Positions 1 to 9,718 of a stretch of 64,000 bases of DNA are shown here, one piece after another (positions within the stretch are counted from its first letter, which is position 1; each line of letters opens with the position of its first letter). The position numbers and the translations under genes are program-made. Origin of the DNA: Polytrichum commune (taxonomy: Eukaryota > Streptophyta > Polytrichopsida > Polytrichales > Polytrichaceae); assembly GCA_950295325.1 (NCBI GenBank), contig OX485807.1, positions 43,988,440-44,052,439 of the forward strand, read 5' to 3'. Below the pieces are notes generated by a model. The model made no database searches and was not told the DNA's origin. It saw only the letters and a list, made by a program, of their open reading frames with translations.

Positions 1-170
1 ATATATTACTATTGATGCAACTTTTTATCAAGTAAAGCTATCAATGTTCTATAATGTCCAAACACCCAATTTGACATTTGTTGGCAAAAATACGAGATAT
101 ACAATAAATAGATATAACATTGTGTAGTTCCAAATAGTAAGTGACACTAATTATATGCTATTTAGTGTAG
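1..170 (-). repeat. Left arm of a long inverted repeat flanking the hAT remnant
   Basis: Read on the minus strand this stretch matches the sequence around the copia insertion (about 3370-3458 continuing at 8591-8680). Shared landmarks include TTCTATAATGTCCAAAC, a GTACAATAAATAG-like stretch and CACTAAATAT. The match is imperfect but collinear over roughly 170 bp. The arm continues off the window edge, so its outer end is not visible. A shorter related copy lies at 24036-24106. It may be the terminal or subterminal repeat of a DNA transposon or two opposed MITE copies. Confidence 0.6.
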
Positions 171-199
171 TGCTTATTGTGGAAGAGGGGGGCGGGGGG

Positions 200-1730
200 T
201 AAATACATTGCATGTTGACATGTTTGGTCATTGCCAAGAGCCACGTGTCAAGCTCGAGAAGTGGATCGGTAAATGATATGCTTGACATATGACCCAATAT
301 GATAACACACTGTGCACATTGTTTGAAATCAAGTATGGTAACTACACTAAATATGATAGTTAGTGACATATGGTATTTCATGTCAGATGACACCTCTTAT
401 GAATAAGTGAATCCATGGTATCATTAATTATATGATAGAACCGATCTAACCGGAATAAATTCTTGTATTACTTTCAGTGTTCAAGTTTGATGGGCATGAT
501 ATCAACAAACAAAAGACTACAATACTTATGCCCCCTCTCCACCTGACTTTACCAAATAACCAAATTCTTTCCTAAAAACCGGGTAAAGCTCCCTCAGTTA
601 TAGCAGAGGCGTCCAGCTATCCCAATGCACCTGCAAGAACTTGCTCTGGAGGTTGTCGAGTAGGTTTTAGTTAAGTAGGTTTCACACATGTTCATGGTTT
701 TATCTACCAAGCAATGAATGTTGGATAGTTTTTGTCCCATCCCCAAATCCCTTACTACTCATCTATCTTACCATCGGTTTTTGTTAATGGAGTTCCTAGT
801 GCCAGTGTTCAAAATTGAAGTCTTCAGTGCCCTTCGAATGGGTTTTGGGACTTCAAAAAATACCTCAAGGAAAACAACCCTTCAAAACATAATCCTCGTG
901 TCTAAGTGCTCCCGTCAATTGAAGTGTTGGATAAATAGTACCCTTCAAGTATTGTTCATCATCTCAAGTAGTTGTTTAACTCCGGCTGTCTAACTTTGGG
1001 TTCCAGATCTCACATCCAGATGGGAATTAGTTCAAAACTTGAGAATTCCGATTCCCGAATGATTCGGCTTCCAAGTTCCGGTGGTTTGAACTTTGAAACT
1101 TCCGATTAGTTAGACCAGTCAAACTTTTGATTCAGTCTGGTGCAGCTTATACTTTCTAAGTTTCTCTCAAACTTCAAAGTTTCGGTGATCTGGGACCACT
1201 CAAGCTTCCGATTCAATCTGGTGCAGCTTATACAAATCCTTTCGGTGCAGCTTACACAAATTCTTTACACAAATCCTTTCGGTGCAGTTTATATTTTTGG
1301 CAGCTTATTCTTTCGGAGGGAGTATTCAATCGATCAGGAGTTTTGACGAGGACTCGAGAAGGGAGTATTCGAAGTGGGTGAGTGAGATCAATTATTGCTT
1401 ATACAGATTGTGTGTGTGTGTGTGTTGTGGAGGGATCATATGAAGGGTGTATGTTTGAGGTCAAGTTTGTGCAACTGGGATATATGATAATCTGTTAGGT
1501 TTTGGTTTGACATGTGTTCTGAGTGCCGCTGCAATCAACTCAGTGTTTCATGCTCGAGCTGCAAATATGCAAAATCCAGAGCCCATTGAAAAATTAATGA
1601 GGAACAAATATTTGATTCACGAACTAAATATCGATCGTTGTTCTAGACTAATAAACTTTACCAGTCAACATTTTTCACAATTTAACTCACCTGGCCTAAT
1701 ATCATGCAGTTTTTTTACCTGGAGATTTAA
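200..1730. other. No gene seen; AT-rich intergenic DNA
   Basis: Only short, unconvincing open frames occur. Around 1128-1285 there is a local degenerate repeat of GTGCAGCTTATAC/TTTCGGTGCAGC, and at about 1417-1430 a short (GT)n run. The stretch may be the decayed 5' part of the hAT transposon that follows, but no conserved BED finger or catalytic region could be read. Confidence 0.4.
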
Positions 1731-1733
1731 CAT

Positions 1734-2453
1734 TTGGAAATTTTTCTGCGCAACATGGTGCCAACTGGAGAGATCTTGTATGTTGATAGGTTTGGTTGTG
1801 ATAAAGTGCATACTTTGCACTATGACTCTATGTCCGGGTGTGATGTAGGGGGCTCGTTGGAGGATTGCATCACCCTTGGTAGACTATACGTCCAAAAGGT
1901 TATTGACTCACTAAAATATTGCTTCCCCGACTTGCCCATTTTTAATGCGGCCAAGCTTTTCAGCCCAAAACACTATCCCATGGATGCATTGGATCGAGGC
2001 ACTTTAACTGAGCAATGGTTGAACCGGTTGGTGACACATTTGAAGTGGAGCTCTGTTCTTGTTGATCAAGCCAATGCGGAGTTGCTCGAATTTGTGGAGA
2101 TGTTATCTTCAACTTGTCAACACCGAAGTATGCATGAAGCTTGGGTTTTTTGTGGCCGTGACCGAGAGTTTAAGATCAATTGGCCAACCCTAATGTCGCT
2201 ATGGCAAGCCATACTTGTGATCCCTACTAGCACTGTTGTTTGTGAGCGTGCTTTTTCAAAGCAGAATTGGGTTAAGAGCGAAAGGAGAACATGCCTAAAC
2301 CTTGACACACTTGATGCATTGATGAGGGTTAGCCTAAACAGTTTGGGAGTTGAATTCATGGATTGGAATGGCATTTTTGACACTTGGAAAACCGCTACAG
2401 TAACCAACAAGCATAGGGCATTGTCACTTCAAGAGGTGGAGTTAGATGGTTGA
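1734..2453 (+). pseudogene. hAT-superfamily transposase, C-terminal remnant
   Basis: A 239-codon frame whose second half resembles the hAT C-terminal dimerisation domain. It reads WPTLMSLWQAILVIP, then TSTVVCERAFSKQNWVKSER, then LDTLDALMRVSLN, which is the usual order of W-P-L, P-x-S-x-x-x-E-R-x-F-S and the following K/R-x-R-L region of hAT elements and of ZNF862-like domesticated proteins. The conserved stretch lies at about 2180-2340. hAT transposases are usually 600-800 residues with a BED zinc finger and an RNase H-like catalytic core; neither is visible upstream, so this is a truncated copy. It sits between the inverted arms at 1-170 and 3370-8680, which may belong to the same element. 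The family call is good; activity is very unlikely. Confidence 0.7.
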
Positions 2454-2789
2454 CTCTTCATTATTTCATTGTACTAGAAGCATGTACCATGCAAATCATG
2501 CATAATTTTAATATAAGTTTTATATTTCTTTGAAATTTTTCCATTGACGTCTTAGAGTTAGATATGCCCTTCAATTGCAATGTTGAAATTTCAGAGCCCT
2601 TCAAAATGAAATTCATATGAGGGCTTCAATTTTGAGCACTGCCTAGTGCCCTCATAGCTAAGACTAAAAAGAAACCAATCGCAAGGGTGGGAGGCAACAC
2701 TTTTAAAGGTCCTACATTCTTGCCTCATGTTTAGGTACCAATGGGAGGGTCGGTGCTTGAGGCTTAAAACCTCCACTTGTAAGCAGAGC

Positions 2790-3120
2790 CCTACATTGGG
2801 TGCCCATACCCATGCCCATGCCCATACCCACCCATGCCCATGGGTTTTGGGTGGGCATGGGTGCAATATTATTGTTCATGGGTGGGCATGGGTGGGCATG
2901 GCTGCGATATTATTGTTCATGGGTGGGCATGGGTGGGGCACAATTACACAATCATACAAGACACATTACACAATTACACAATACACATTACACATTTTTT
3001 GAATACATGGGCGCAATTTGAATAGCATGGGTGGCGTGGGTGGGCATGGGTGCGCACATGTCATGCTATGCGTGGGCATGGGTGGGCATAGGTCACTGCT
3101 GATGGGCATGGTCTGGGTAT
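2790..3120. repeat. Minisatellite of CCCATG / GGGTGGGCATGGGTG units
   Basis: The plus strand starts with (CCCATG/CCCATA)n at about 2800-2838, turns through CCCATGGG, and continues as GGGTGGGCATGG units. It includes two copies of a longer unit carrying GCAATATTATTGTTCATGG (about 2853-2935) and more GGGTGGGCATGG copies at 3010-3120. The strand switch makes an inverted repeat. Open frames here (Met-Pro repeats) are a by-product of the 6-bp periodicity. Confidence 0.8.
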
Positions 3121-3458
3121 GGGTGCAATTAAAAAAGAAAATGTTGGGCTTTGCTTGTAAGCCATGCCACATCATTTGCCAACTAGGCTTGGCACTAGAT
3201 AATGTCGATGGTGTGAAGACCGGGCTGTTAGAACCAACTTTTAGTCTTAGCTAAAGTCGGGTGGGGAGGGGGCATTACTTGCACAACTAGAAGGGCTTGC
3301 CCCACCTAACTTTATCTCGGGGTTTTTAGGGTGGTTTAGGGTTTTTTATTTACTCCTTGCACCCACCACCGTATGCAACTACACTGAATATGATATTTAG
3401 TGTGGCTTACTATGTGGAATTACGCAATGCTATACCTATTTATTGTACATCTCATACT

Positions 3459-3650
3459 TATTGGAAGATAGTGTTAGGTTGCATCGGTGACATTGTCCCA
3501 TATGGGTTGTCTACGCTGGTCCTAACCCATACATATAAATAAAGGCATAAGGGGAGGAGCTAATCACTCTCTCCATTGTATGCAACCATTGTGTATTGTG
3601 TTCTTGCTTCCTACGCTGATCTCTTTGCTTCTTCCTCTCATTTCTCAATA
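3459..3650 (+). repeat. 5' LTR of the copia element
   Basis: 192 bp, short for a plant copia LTR, beginning TATTGGAAG and ending TTTCTCAATA. It has a TATA box (TATAAAT, 3534-3540), the likely start of the U3/R boundary, followed by an A/G-rich then pyrimidine-rich stretch. It appears identical to the 3' copy. Confidence 0.93.
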
Positions 3651-3664
3651 GGTTATGGGCCCAC
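3651..3664 (+). promoter_or_regulatory. Primer-binding site complementary to the anticodon arm of initiator tRNA-Met
   Basis: GGTTATGGGCCCAC directly follows the LTR. From recalled plant initiator-Met tRNA sequence it is a 14-nt perfect complement of the anticodon stem-loop (GTGGGCCCATAACC), not of the tRNA 3' end. This is the half-tRNA priming mode established for Drosophila copia. The usual plant copia PBS (TGGTATCAGAGC) is absent. Confidence 0.8.
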
Positions 3665-3890
3665 TTTGCTTTAGAGCTTAGAGATCAACTTAGGAAGAGG
3701 TAGGAGAGAGCCGGATCTGATCGGAGGCGATTTGGAGGTGTTTCAAGCTTTTGGTGGAGTTTTGGAGTTTTGGAGCACTTTTGGAGCGCCTTGGAGCATT
3801 CTTGGGCACTTGGACCAGCGTGGAGGACACCTTAGGTTGAGGTTCATTGTATCTTGAGTGTTTATGTGAGATCGATTCGCATTTTGAGGG

Positions 3891-4227
3891 TTTGAGGTGT
3901 TTTGAGTTCCAAAAGGCTTAGGTGTGGTTTTTTGACGGTTATGTAGTTATTAAGCTTAGTTTTGGAGTGGAAAGGTGCTGACTTGAGAGATCCATCCATT
4001 CTATGCTAACTTTGAGGTGTTTTGAGTTCCAAAAGGCTTAGTTGTGGCTTTTTGATGGTTATCTAGTTATTTGGCTTAGTTTTGGAGTGGAAAGGTGCTG
4101 ACTTGAGAGATCCATCCATTCAAGACTAACTTTGAGGTGTTTTGAGTTCCAAAAGGCTTAGTTTTGGCTTTTGGATGGTTATATAGTTATTTGGCTTAGC
4201 TTTGGAGTGGAAAGGTGCTGACTTGAG
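3891..4227 (+). repeat. 120-bp tandem repeat, 2.8 copies, in the copia leader
   Basis: TTTGAGGTGTTTTGAGTTCC starts at 3891, 4011 and 4131, exactly 120 bp apart. The third copy stops after GGTGCTGACTTGAG at about 4227. Copies differ by a few substitutions. The array lies in the untranslated leader between the primer-binding site and gag. Confidence 0.9.
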
Positions 4228-4341
4228 TGTGTGAGAACCTTGAATTAATTCCAAAGTTTAAAATCAAATTCTAAAATTTTCGAGGGTTTTTTAGCCCTCG
4301 TGGTACATTAAGTGAGTGGGAGCTTGCATTTGAGTTGCAAA

Positions 4342-7300
4342 ATGGCTTCTAGTGAGGGCGATGGCAACATCACGCTCGACAAGTTCGGCGGCGACAACTT
4401 CAACCTCTACAAGTTCAAGTTAGAGATGGTGATGTCCACCAAAGACCTTTGGGAGATCGTGGAGGGTTCGGAGTTGCCGCCACCGTCCACGGCGAGCGAC
4501 GAGGTGAAGAAAGCGTACGAGCGTCGATGCAAGAAAGCCTTCGCCATCATTGCCACGAGTTTGGTGGACAAGGAGTTGGCGCACATCAAAGGGTGTAAAG
4601 GACCGGCGGAAGCGTGGAAGACGTTGTGCAACATCCACGAAACCAAAAGCTTGTCCAACATCTTGTTCATTAGGCGGAAGTTTTTCACCATCAAGATGGA
4701 CGAAGGCGCCGACATCCTCGACCACATCAACAAGGTAAAATCTCTCGCCAACCAACTCACATGCTTGGAGGTGCCAATGAAGGACGAGGATGTGGTCATG
4801 ACCTTGCTCGATAGCCTACCGCCTTCATTCGACCATTTGATCACGGCGTTGGAGACGCGCCCCATGAAGGAGCTCACGTTGGATTTCATCACCGCACGTC
4901 TCATGCACGAGGTGTCCAAGAGGAAGGAGAAGGAGCCTCAAGGAGACGATGCGGCCATGTTGTCCCGCCAACCTCGCACGTTCGACAATAACGAGAGGCG
5001 AGGTGAGGGCCCGAGGTGCTACAATTGTGGTAAGTTGGGCCACCTTGCTCGCAATTGTCGATTGAAACGCAAGGTGAATGCCAACATCGCGAGGTCGAGC
5101 GATGATTTTGCATTTGTTGTGAGAGATGGGGCGTCTAAAACCTCCACCACTAGATGGATAGTTGATTCGGGGGCCTCGAACCACATGACACCGCATAAGC
5201 AATTTTTCGACACGTACGAATCCATTTCGGGCCGTAAAGTGTTTATGGGTGACAATGGCATCGTAGAGGTCCTAGGCAAAGGCTCCATTCTAGTGGAAAC
5301 ACGTGTCAAGGGTCGTGCACGGAGCATTAGAATGCACGACGTGCTTCACGTGCCCGACTTGCATTCCAACTTGCTTTCGGTGAGCAAACTCATATCGCGG
5401 GGTTTGAAAGTGCATTTCAACACGTTGGGATGCGTGGTGAGGGCGAGCAACGGCGAGATGTTGGCCGTGGCGTCGTTGGAGTCCAATTTGTACCAATTGG
5501 ACACGAAGGTGATGCATGAGGCCGAAACGAGTTCTTTGGCGCATTCGGAGGCCAACTCGCATCCTTTGGAGCTTTGGCACAAGAGGTTGGGGCATCTCAA
5601 CGCCAATAGCGTGAAATCGCTCCAAACCATGGTGAGCGGCATGGACGTGCAAGCGGTGCCCAACGACGTGCATTCGTTCGCGTGCGAAGGATGCGTCCAA
5701 GGCAAGCAAGCGAGGCGTCCATTTCCCACGGAGGGAGGCACCCGCGCCACCAAGATCTTGGAGCTCGTGCATTCCGACGTGTGCGGGCCGATGAAAACGC
5801 CGTCCATCGGAGGGGCAAGGTATTTTCTCACCTTCATTGACGATTTTTCGCGCAAGATTTGGGTGTATGTGCTCAAATCCAAGAGCGAGGTGTTGGCAAG
5901 GTTCAAAGAATGGAAAACCTTGGTGGAGAGGCAATCGGAACACGTAGTGAAGGTCCTTAGGACGGATAACGGCGGGGAATACATTTCGAAGGCATTCGAC
6001 GATTTTTTAAGCAAACATGGCATCGCACGCCAAAATTCTTCACCTTACACGCCGCAACAAAACGGGGTGGCCGAACGGGCCAATCGCACCATCGTGGAGA
6101 TGGCGCGGTCCATGATTCATGCCCAACGCCTCGGCCACGAATTTTGGGCGGAGGCGGTGTGCAATGCGGTGTACGTGCGCAACCGGTGTCCCACGAAGGC
6201 CGTGGAAGGTAAGACGCCCGAGAAAACGTGGAGCGGGAGGATGCCGCACGTGTCCCACATGCGCGTGTTCGGTTGCGTGGCTTATGCGAAGATGCCGGAT
6301 CAAAGGCGAACGAAGTTGGACGCCAAGGGCGTCAAGTGTTTGTTCCTCGGATATTGCGAAGGCACGAAGGCGTACCGGCTCATTTACTTGGAGACGAAGA
6401 AAATCATCAAGAGTCCGGACGTGGTGTTTTTCGAGGACAAAACGCATTTGGAGGATTGTCCAAGTGGGAGCGTTGACGAAACACCGGCGGTCAAGGTGGA
6501 CATATCCGCCAAATCGGACGTGGACGAGTCGGAGGCCAACGGCGACGATCCTTTGGAGGAGCTCGACATCGAGGAGGAGGAGGAGGATGCGGAGGCCAAC
6601 ATTCCGGCCACGAAATCCACTCGTAGCGCGGAGGCATCGAAACTTGACTACGGTAAGAAACCCGCAACCAAAGCACCTCCACCACCGCAACATAGCAATG
6701 AAACCATGGGCCATTCTAGGTATCCGGATAGGGCACGCAAACCGCTCGGGGAATGGTGGAAGAACCACATTCCGCCGCCCCAAGACAAAGAGCATGCAAA
6801 CATGGCAACCATCGGGGAACCTAGGAATGTGAGAGAGGCCATTCAATCGAGTGATGCGAGCGAGTGGGAGTTGGCTATGCAAGAGGAGTTCGAATCTCTC
6901 ATTGCCAATGGCACGTGGGAGTTAACTCCGTTGCCGAAGGGCCGCAAGGCCGTGAAGTGCAAATGGATGTTTAAAACGAAAAAAGATGCGAGAGGCGTGG
7001 TGGTTCGTTTCAAAGCAAAGTTAGTAGCAAAGGGGTGCTCGCAAGTGGAAGGCGTAGACTTTAGCGAAACCTTTGCACCGGTGGCCAAATTCAACACCAT
7101 TCGAGTCATACTCGCATTGGCGGCGGCCATGGGCTTGGAGATACATCAAATGGACGTGAAGACCGCATTCTTGAACGGCGAATTGGATGTGGTGATCTAC
7201 ATGGAGCAACCGGAGGGGTTCGTGCAAAAAGGCCGAGAGCATCTCGTATGCAAGTTGAGGAAAACGCTCTACGGATTGAAGCAATCCGGACGAGCATGGT

Positions 7301-8406
7301 ACGAATGCATTAACGTGTTCTTCGTGAACAAAGGCTTTACGAGGAGCCATGCGGATCACTCGTTGTATGTTTTGCAAACTTGCAATTACATTGTGATTGT
7401 CATCATATATGTGGACAACCTCGTGATTTTGTCGGACGACGTGGACATGATCAACGAGTTGAAGGCTAGCCTCGAGCGCGAATTCGAAATGAGCGACCTT
7501 GGCGAGTTGAGTTTCTTTCTCGGCGTTCATTTCGAGAGGGATAGGAGGTCGCGCACCATCACCATGCATCAACGAAGCTACATTGAGAGCGTTTTGGAGC
7601 GGTTTGGCATGGAGGATTGTAAGCCCATCGCAACCCCGCTCGACACCAAGACATCGTTGCCGAAGCTTTCGGATGACGAGCACGAAGAGCATTTGCATGA
7701 AATGAAGGACGTTCCATACCAAGAGGCGGTGGGGTCGTTGATGTACGCCATGGTGGCCACAAGACCGGACCTCGCATTTGCGGTAAACGTGGTAAGCCGG
7801 TATATGTCGAAACCCGGTCCGATGCATTGGATGGCGGTCAAACGGATCATGCGCTACTTGAAGGGCACCTTAGATATGAAGTTGCGCATCGGAGGCAATC
7901 ATATTAACGTCAAAGGGTATTCGGATGCGGATTGGGCCGGCGATGTGGAAAACCGTAGGTCCACGTCCGGGTACGTATTCTTTGTCGGAGAGGGAGCCGT
8001 TTCGTGGAATAGCAAACGGCAACAAACGGTGGCACAATCAACAATGGAGGCGGAGTACATGGCCATGAACCGATGCACGAGGGAGGCCATTTGGCTAAGG
8101 CAATTAATGGAGGATGTAGGTTGTGTACAAGAGGAGGCCACGACCATCATGTGCGACAACCAAGGTTCTATGGCATTAGCTAAGAACCCAACCAACCATG
8201 ATAGGTCGAAGCATATAGATGTGCAACACCATTTCATTAGAGAAAAGATTGAAAACAAAATTGTAGAGTTAGAATATTGTCCAACGCAATATATGGTAGC
8301 GGACATTCTAACAAAGGCTTTAGCGAGAGATAGGCATGAGGGGTTAAGTGAAATAATGGGGTTGGAGTACAATGCCACCTCGCAAAGTGAGAGTATTGGA
8401 AGATAG
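4342..8406 (+). CDS. Ty1/copia gag-pol polyprotein
   Basis: An uninterrupted 1354-codon frame. I chose ATG 4342 (context AAAATGG, protein starting MASSEGDGN); the frame is also open from a GTG at 4312. Domains in order: a copia Gag region (UBN2/DUF4219-like, residues about 1-210); CCHC zinc knuckle CYNCGKLGHLARNC (226-239); aspartic protease DSGA (275-278); the integrase HHCC finger starting at H413; the integrase core D479, D542, E578 with the 35-residue D-E spacing; reverse transcriptase with MDVKTAFLNG; and RNase H (YSDADWAGD about 1194, EAEY about 1236, CDNQ). The RT active-site box reads YVDN (residues 1023-1026) where the family has YVDD, so one metal-binding Asp is replaced by Asn; this should cripple RT. 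The stop codon lies 13 bp inside the 3' LTR. No frameshifts are seen. Confidence 0.95.
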   Translation: MASSEGDGNITLDKFGGDNFNLYKFKLEMVMSTKDLWEIVEGSELPPPSTASDEVKKAYERRCKKAFAIIATSLVDKELAHIKGCKGPAEAWKTLCNIHETKSLSNILFIRRKFFTIKMDEGADILDHINKVKSLANQLTCLEVPMKDEDVVMTLLDSLPPSFDHLITALETRPMKELTLDFITARLMHEVSKRKEKEPQGDDAAMLSRQPRTFDNNERRGEGPRCYNCGKLGHLARNCRLKRKVNANIARSSDDFAFVVRDGASKTSTTRWIVDSGASNHMTPHKQFFDTYESISGRKVFMGDNGIVEVLGKGSILVETRVKGRARSIRMHDVLHVPDLHSNLLSVSKLISRGLKVHFNTLGCVVRASNGEMLAVASLESNLYQLDTKVMHEAETSSLAHSEANSHPLELWHKRLGHLNANSVKSLQTMVSGMDVQAVPNDVHSFACEGCVQGKQARRPFPTEGGTRATKILELVHSDVCGPMKTPSIGGARYFLTFIDDFSRKIWVYVLKSKSEVLARFKEWKTLVERQSEHVVKVLRTDNGGEYISKAFDDFLSKHGIARQNSSPYTPQQNGVAERANRTIVEMARSMIHAQRLGHEFWAEAVCNAVYVRNRCPTKAVEGKTPEKTWSGRMPHVSHMRVFGCVAYAKMPDQRRTKLDAKGVKCLFLGYCEGTKAYRLIYLETKKIIKSPDVVFFEDKTHLEDCPSGSVDETPAVKVDISAKSDVDESEANGDDPLEELDIEEEEEDAEANIPATKSTRSAEASKLDYGKKPATKAPPPPQHSNETMGHSRYPDRARKPLGEWWKNHIPPPQDKEHANMATIGEPRNVREAIQSSDASEWELAMQEEFESLIANGTWELTPLPKGRKAVKCKWMFKTKKDARGVVVRFKAKLVAKGCSQVEGVDFSETFAPVAKFNTIRVILALAAAMGLEIHQMDVKTAFLNGELDVVIYMEQPEGFVQKGREHLVCKLRKTLYGLKQSGRAWYECINVFFVNKGFTRSHADHSLYVLQTCNYIVIVIIYVDNLVILSDDVDMINELKASLEREFEMSDLGELSFFLGVHFERDRRSRTITMHQRSYIESVLERFGMEDCKPIATPLDTKTSLPKLSDDEHEEHLHEMKDVPYQEAVGSLMYAMVATRPDLAFAVNVVSRYMSKPGPMHWMAVKRIMRYLKGTLDMKLRIGGNHINVKGYSDADWAGDVENRRSTSGYVFFVGEGAVSWNSKRQQTVAQSTMEAEYMAMNRCTREAIWLRQLMEDVGCVQEEATTIMCDNQGSMALAKNPTNHDRSKHIDVQHHFIREKIENKIVELEYCPTQYMVADILTKALARDRHEGLSEIMGLEYNATSQSESIGR
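8384..8393 (+). promoter_or_regulatory. Polypurine tract of the copia element
   Basis: AAAGTGAGAG, purine-rich with one T, directly abuts the 3' LTR at 8394 and is itself coding (near the C-terminus of pol). This is the position expected for plus-strand priming. Confidence 0.65.
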
Positions 8407-8585
8407 TGTTAGGTTGCATCGGTGACATTGTCCCATATGGGTTGTCTACGCTGGTCCTAACCCATACATATAAATAAAGGCATAAGGGGAGGAGCTAATC
8501 ACTCTCTCCATTGTATGCAACCATTGTGTATTGTGTTCTTGCTTCCTACGCTGATCTCTTTGCTTCTTCCTCTCATTTCTCAATA
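8394..8585 (+). repeat. 3' LTR of the copia element
   Basis: It appears identical over 192 bp to the 5' LTR at 3459-3650, with TATA box at 8469-8475. It contains the pol stop codon (8404-8406). The duplicate ATACT follows at 8586-8590. Confidence 0.93.
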
Positions 8586-8590
8586 ATACT

Positions 8591-8680
8591 TTACTAACAA
8601 TTGTTAAATTGGCAGTTTGGACATTATAGAACGTTGACAACTTTACTTAATAAAAATTTATTTCAATAGTAAAACAATAT
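8591..8680 (+). repeat. Outer half of the right inverted-repeat arm, split by copia
   Basis: Together with about 3370-3458 this is the inverted counterpart of 1-170. Removing the copia element and one ATACT restores a continuous match to the left arm. The order of events is therefore old repeat first, copia later. Confidence 0.6.
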
Positions 8681-8769
8681 AGCACCGTGCAAATCCAAAT
8701 AGTAAGCCTCACTAAATATCGTATTTGGTGTACCACTTGAATCGAGCTAGCACACTATGTGGCAGGTAT

Positions 8770-9530
8770 AAAACACCAAGCCTACCTCCGGCACCTCACA
8801 CCCAACTAATTCCGGAAACCTAAAGCTGCTCTCACCTAGCCATATGATTGGCCGTTGCCCAGTTTTAGTTAACGGCAATACATCCTAAACTCCGTAATAT
8901 CAACTTCCATAATGTCACACACTCTCTAATATCCCGAAACCCTAGGAAACGGATGTTTGTGGTTCAAATCTCACTCCTTAGTGTCACATTCTCTCCCTTA
9001 TATCACGAAATTTCTCATTAATGCAAATCACCCAAGAACTCAACCCACCCCCTTGCATTGCGCCATGTATCAACATGTGGGTGTCACCTTCTCTATCTTT
9101 ATTCTTCTTCTTCCTCTCATGCCACTTCTTGAATGTTGGTGCATGCGTCTGTCACATCGCCCGGGGAAGGCCAAGTGGAGTGGACCACACTACTGCAGGT
9201 GATGGGAGTACAAATTCAAGTTGTCCTCACATCTCCTTTGTGTTGTTCCATAATGTCACATGCTACCACTAATTCTCTAGGATCACGCATCCATGTTAAC
9301 ACTACAAAACTCTATAATATGATGTGCACTTTGGTTGCCATAGGCGTGATACTACGGAGTTTAGAGTGAGTGCACTTCGGGTGTGCCTTAAAATTGAACA
9401 ACCATGGAGGTTGCCGGAACTCACAACATGTGACCAATGGGACTTGGAAAGCCTAGGATTTTGACCCATCATGTCCATAAATCTCCTTGACACCGCATCT
9501 CTAGCTTTTCTCACTTTGATTTGGCTGGCC
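8770..9530. other. No gene seen
   Basis: Mixed-composition sequence with only short frames. A B-box-like GGTTCAAATCT at about 8970 has no tRNA fold around it. Confidence 0.4.
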
Positions 9531-9540
9531 GTTCATAACA

Positions 9541-9605
9541 TAATTCAGATCCATAACAATCTTATGTCGGACTGACAATATTCTATGGAATATTCTCCAC
9601 ATTCA
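9541..9605 (+). repeat. Half copy of the foldback MITE found at 57423-57549
   Basis: It shares the order ATTCA, TAACAAT, TGACAATATT and GGAATATTC with the left arm of the element at 57.4 kb. The second arm is not present here. Confidence 0.5.
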
Positions 9606-9718
9606 AACTGTTATGTTACCCCAACAAGCATCTATGCATTCTTGAAAACCAAATTCGGTCACATGGATCCAAGGACGTTGAAGGGTGTAGAGTCTCATAG
9701 ATGTGACGATTTTGGGGC

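Larger units (their letters stand above)
3454..8590 (+). mobile_element. Complete Ty1/copia LTR retrotransposon with 5-bp target duplication
   Basis: Two 192-bp direct repeats (3459-3650 and 8394-8585) look identical base for base and bound a single gag-pol frame. The element is flanked by ATACT at 3454-3458 and 8586-8590, a 5-bp target site duplication. The LTR ends are TATTG and CAATA, perfect inverted repeats, so the terminal dinucleotides are TA...TA rather than the usual TG...CA. A primer-binding site follows the 5' LTR directly and a purine-rich tract (8384-8393) abuts the 3' LTR. Gene order is gag, protease, integrase, RT, RNase H, which is Ty1/copia. It is inserted inside an older inverted-repeat arm. 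Identical LTRs imply a very recent insertion. Confidence 0.95.

Noticed and set aside
2727..3254. Overlapping frames coding Met-Pro-Ile-Pro or Gly-Trp-Ala repeats
   Set aside because: They follow a 6-bp-based minisatellite and change phase freely.
3472..3647. Alternative 176-bp LTR with TG...CA ends
   Set aside because: The identical sequence extends 13 bp further left and 3 bp further right, and only the 192-bp boundaries give matching ATACT duplications.
4312..4341. Upstream GTG start of the copia polyprotein
   Set aside because: Plant translation would use ATG 4342 in AAAATGG context, where Gag-like sequence begins.
8960..8985. tRNA B-box-like GGTTCAAATCT
   Set aside because: No A box at the right distance and no cloverleaf could be drawn.
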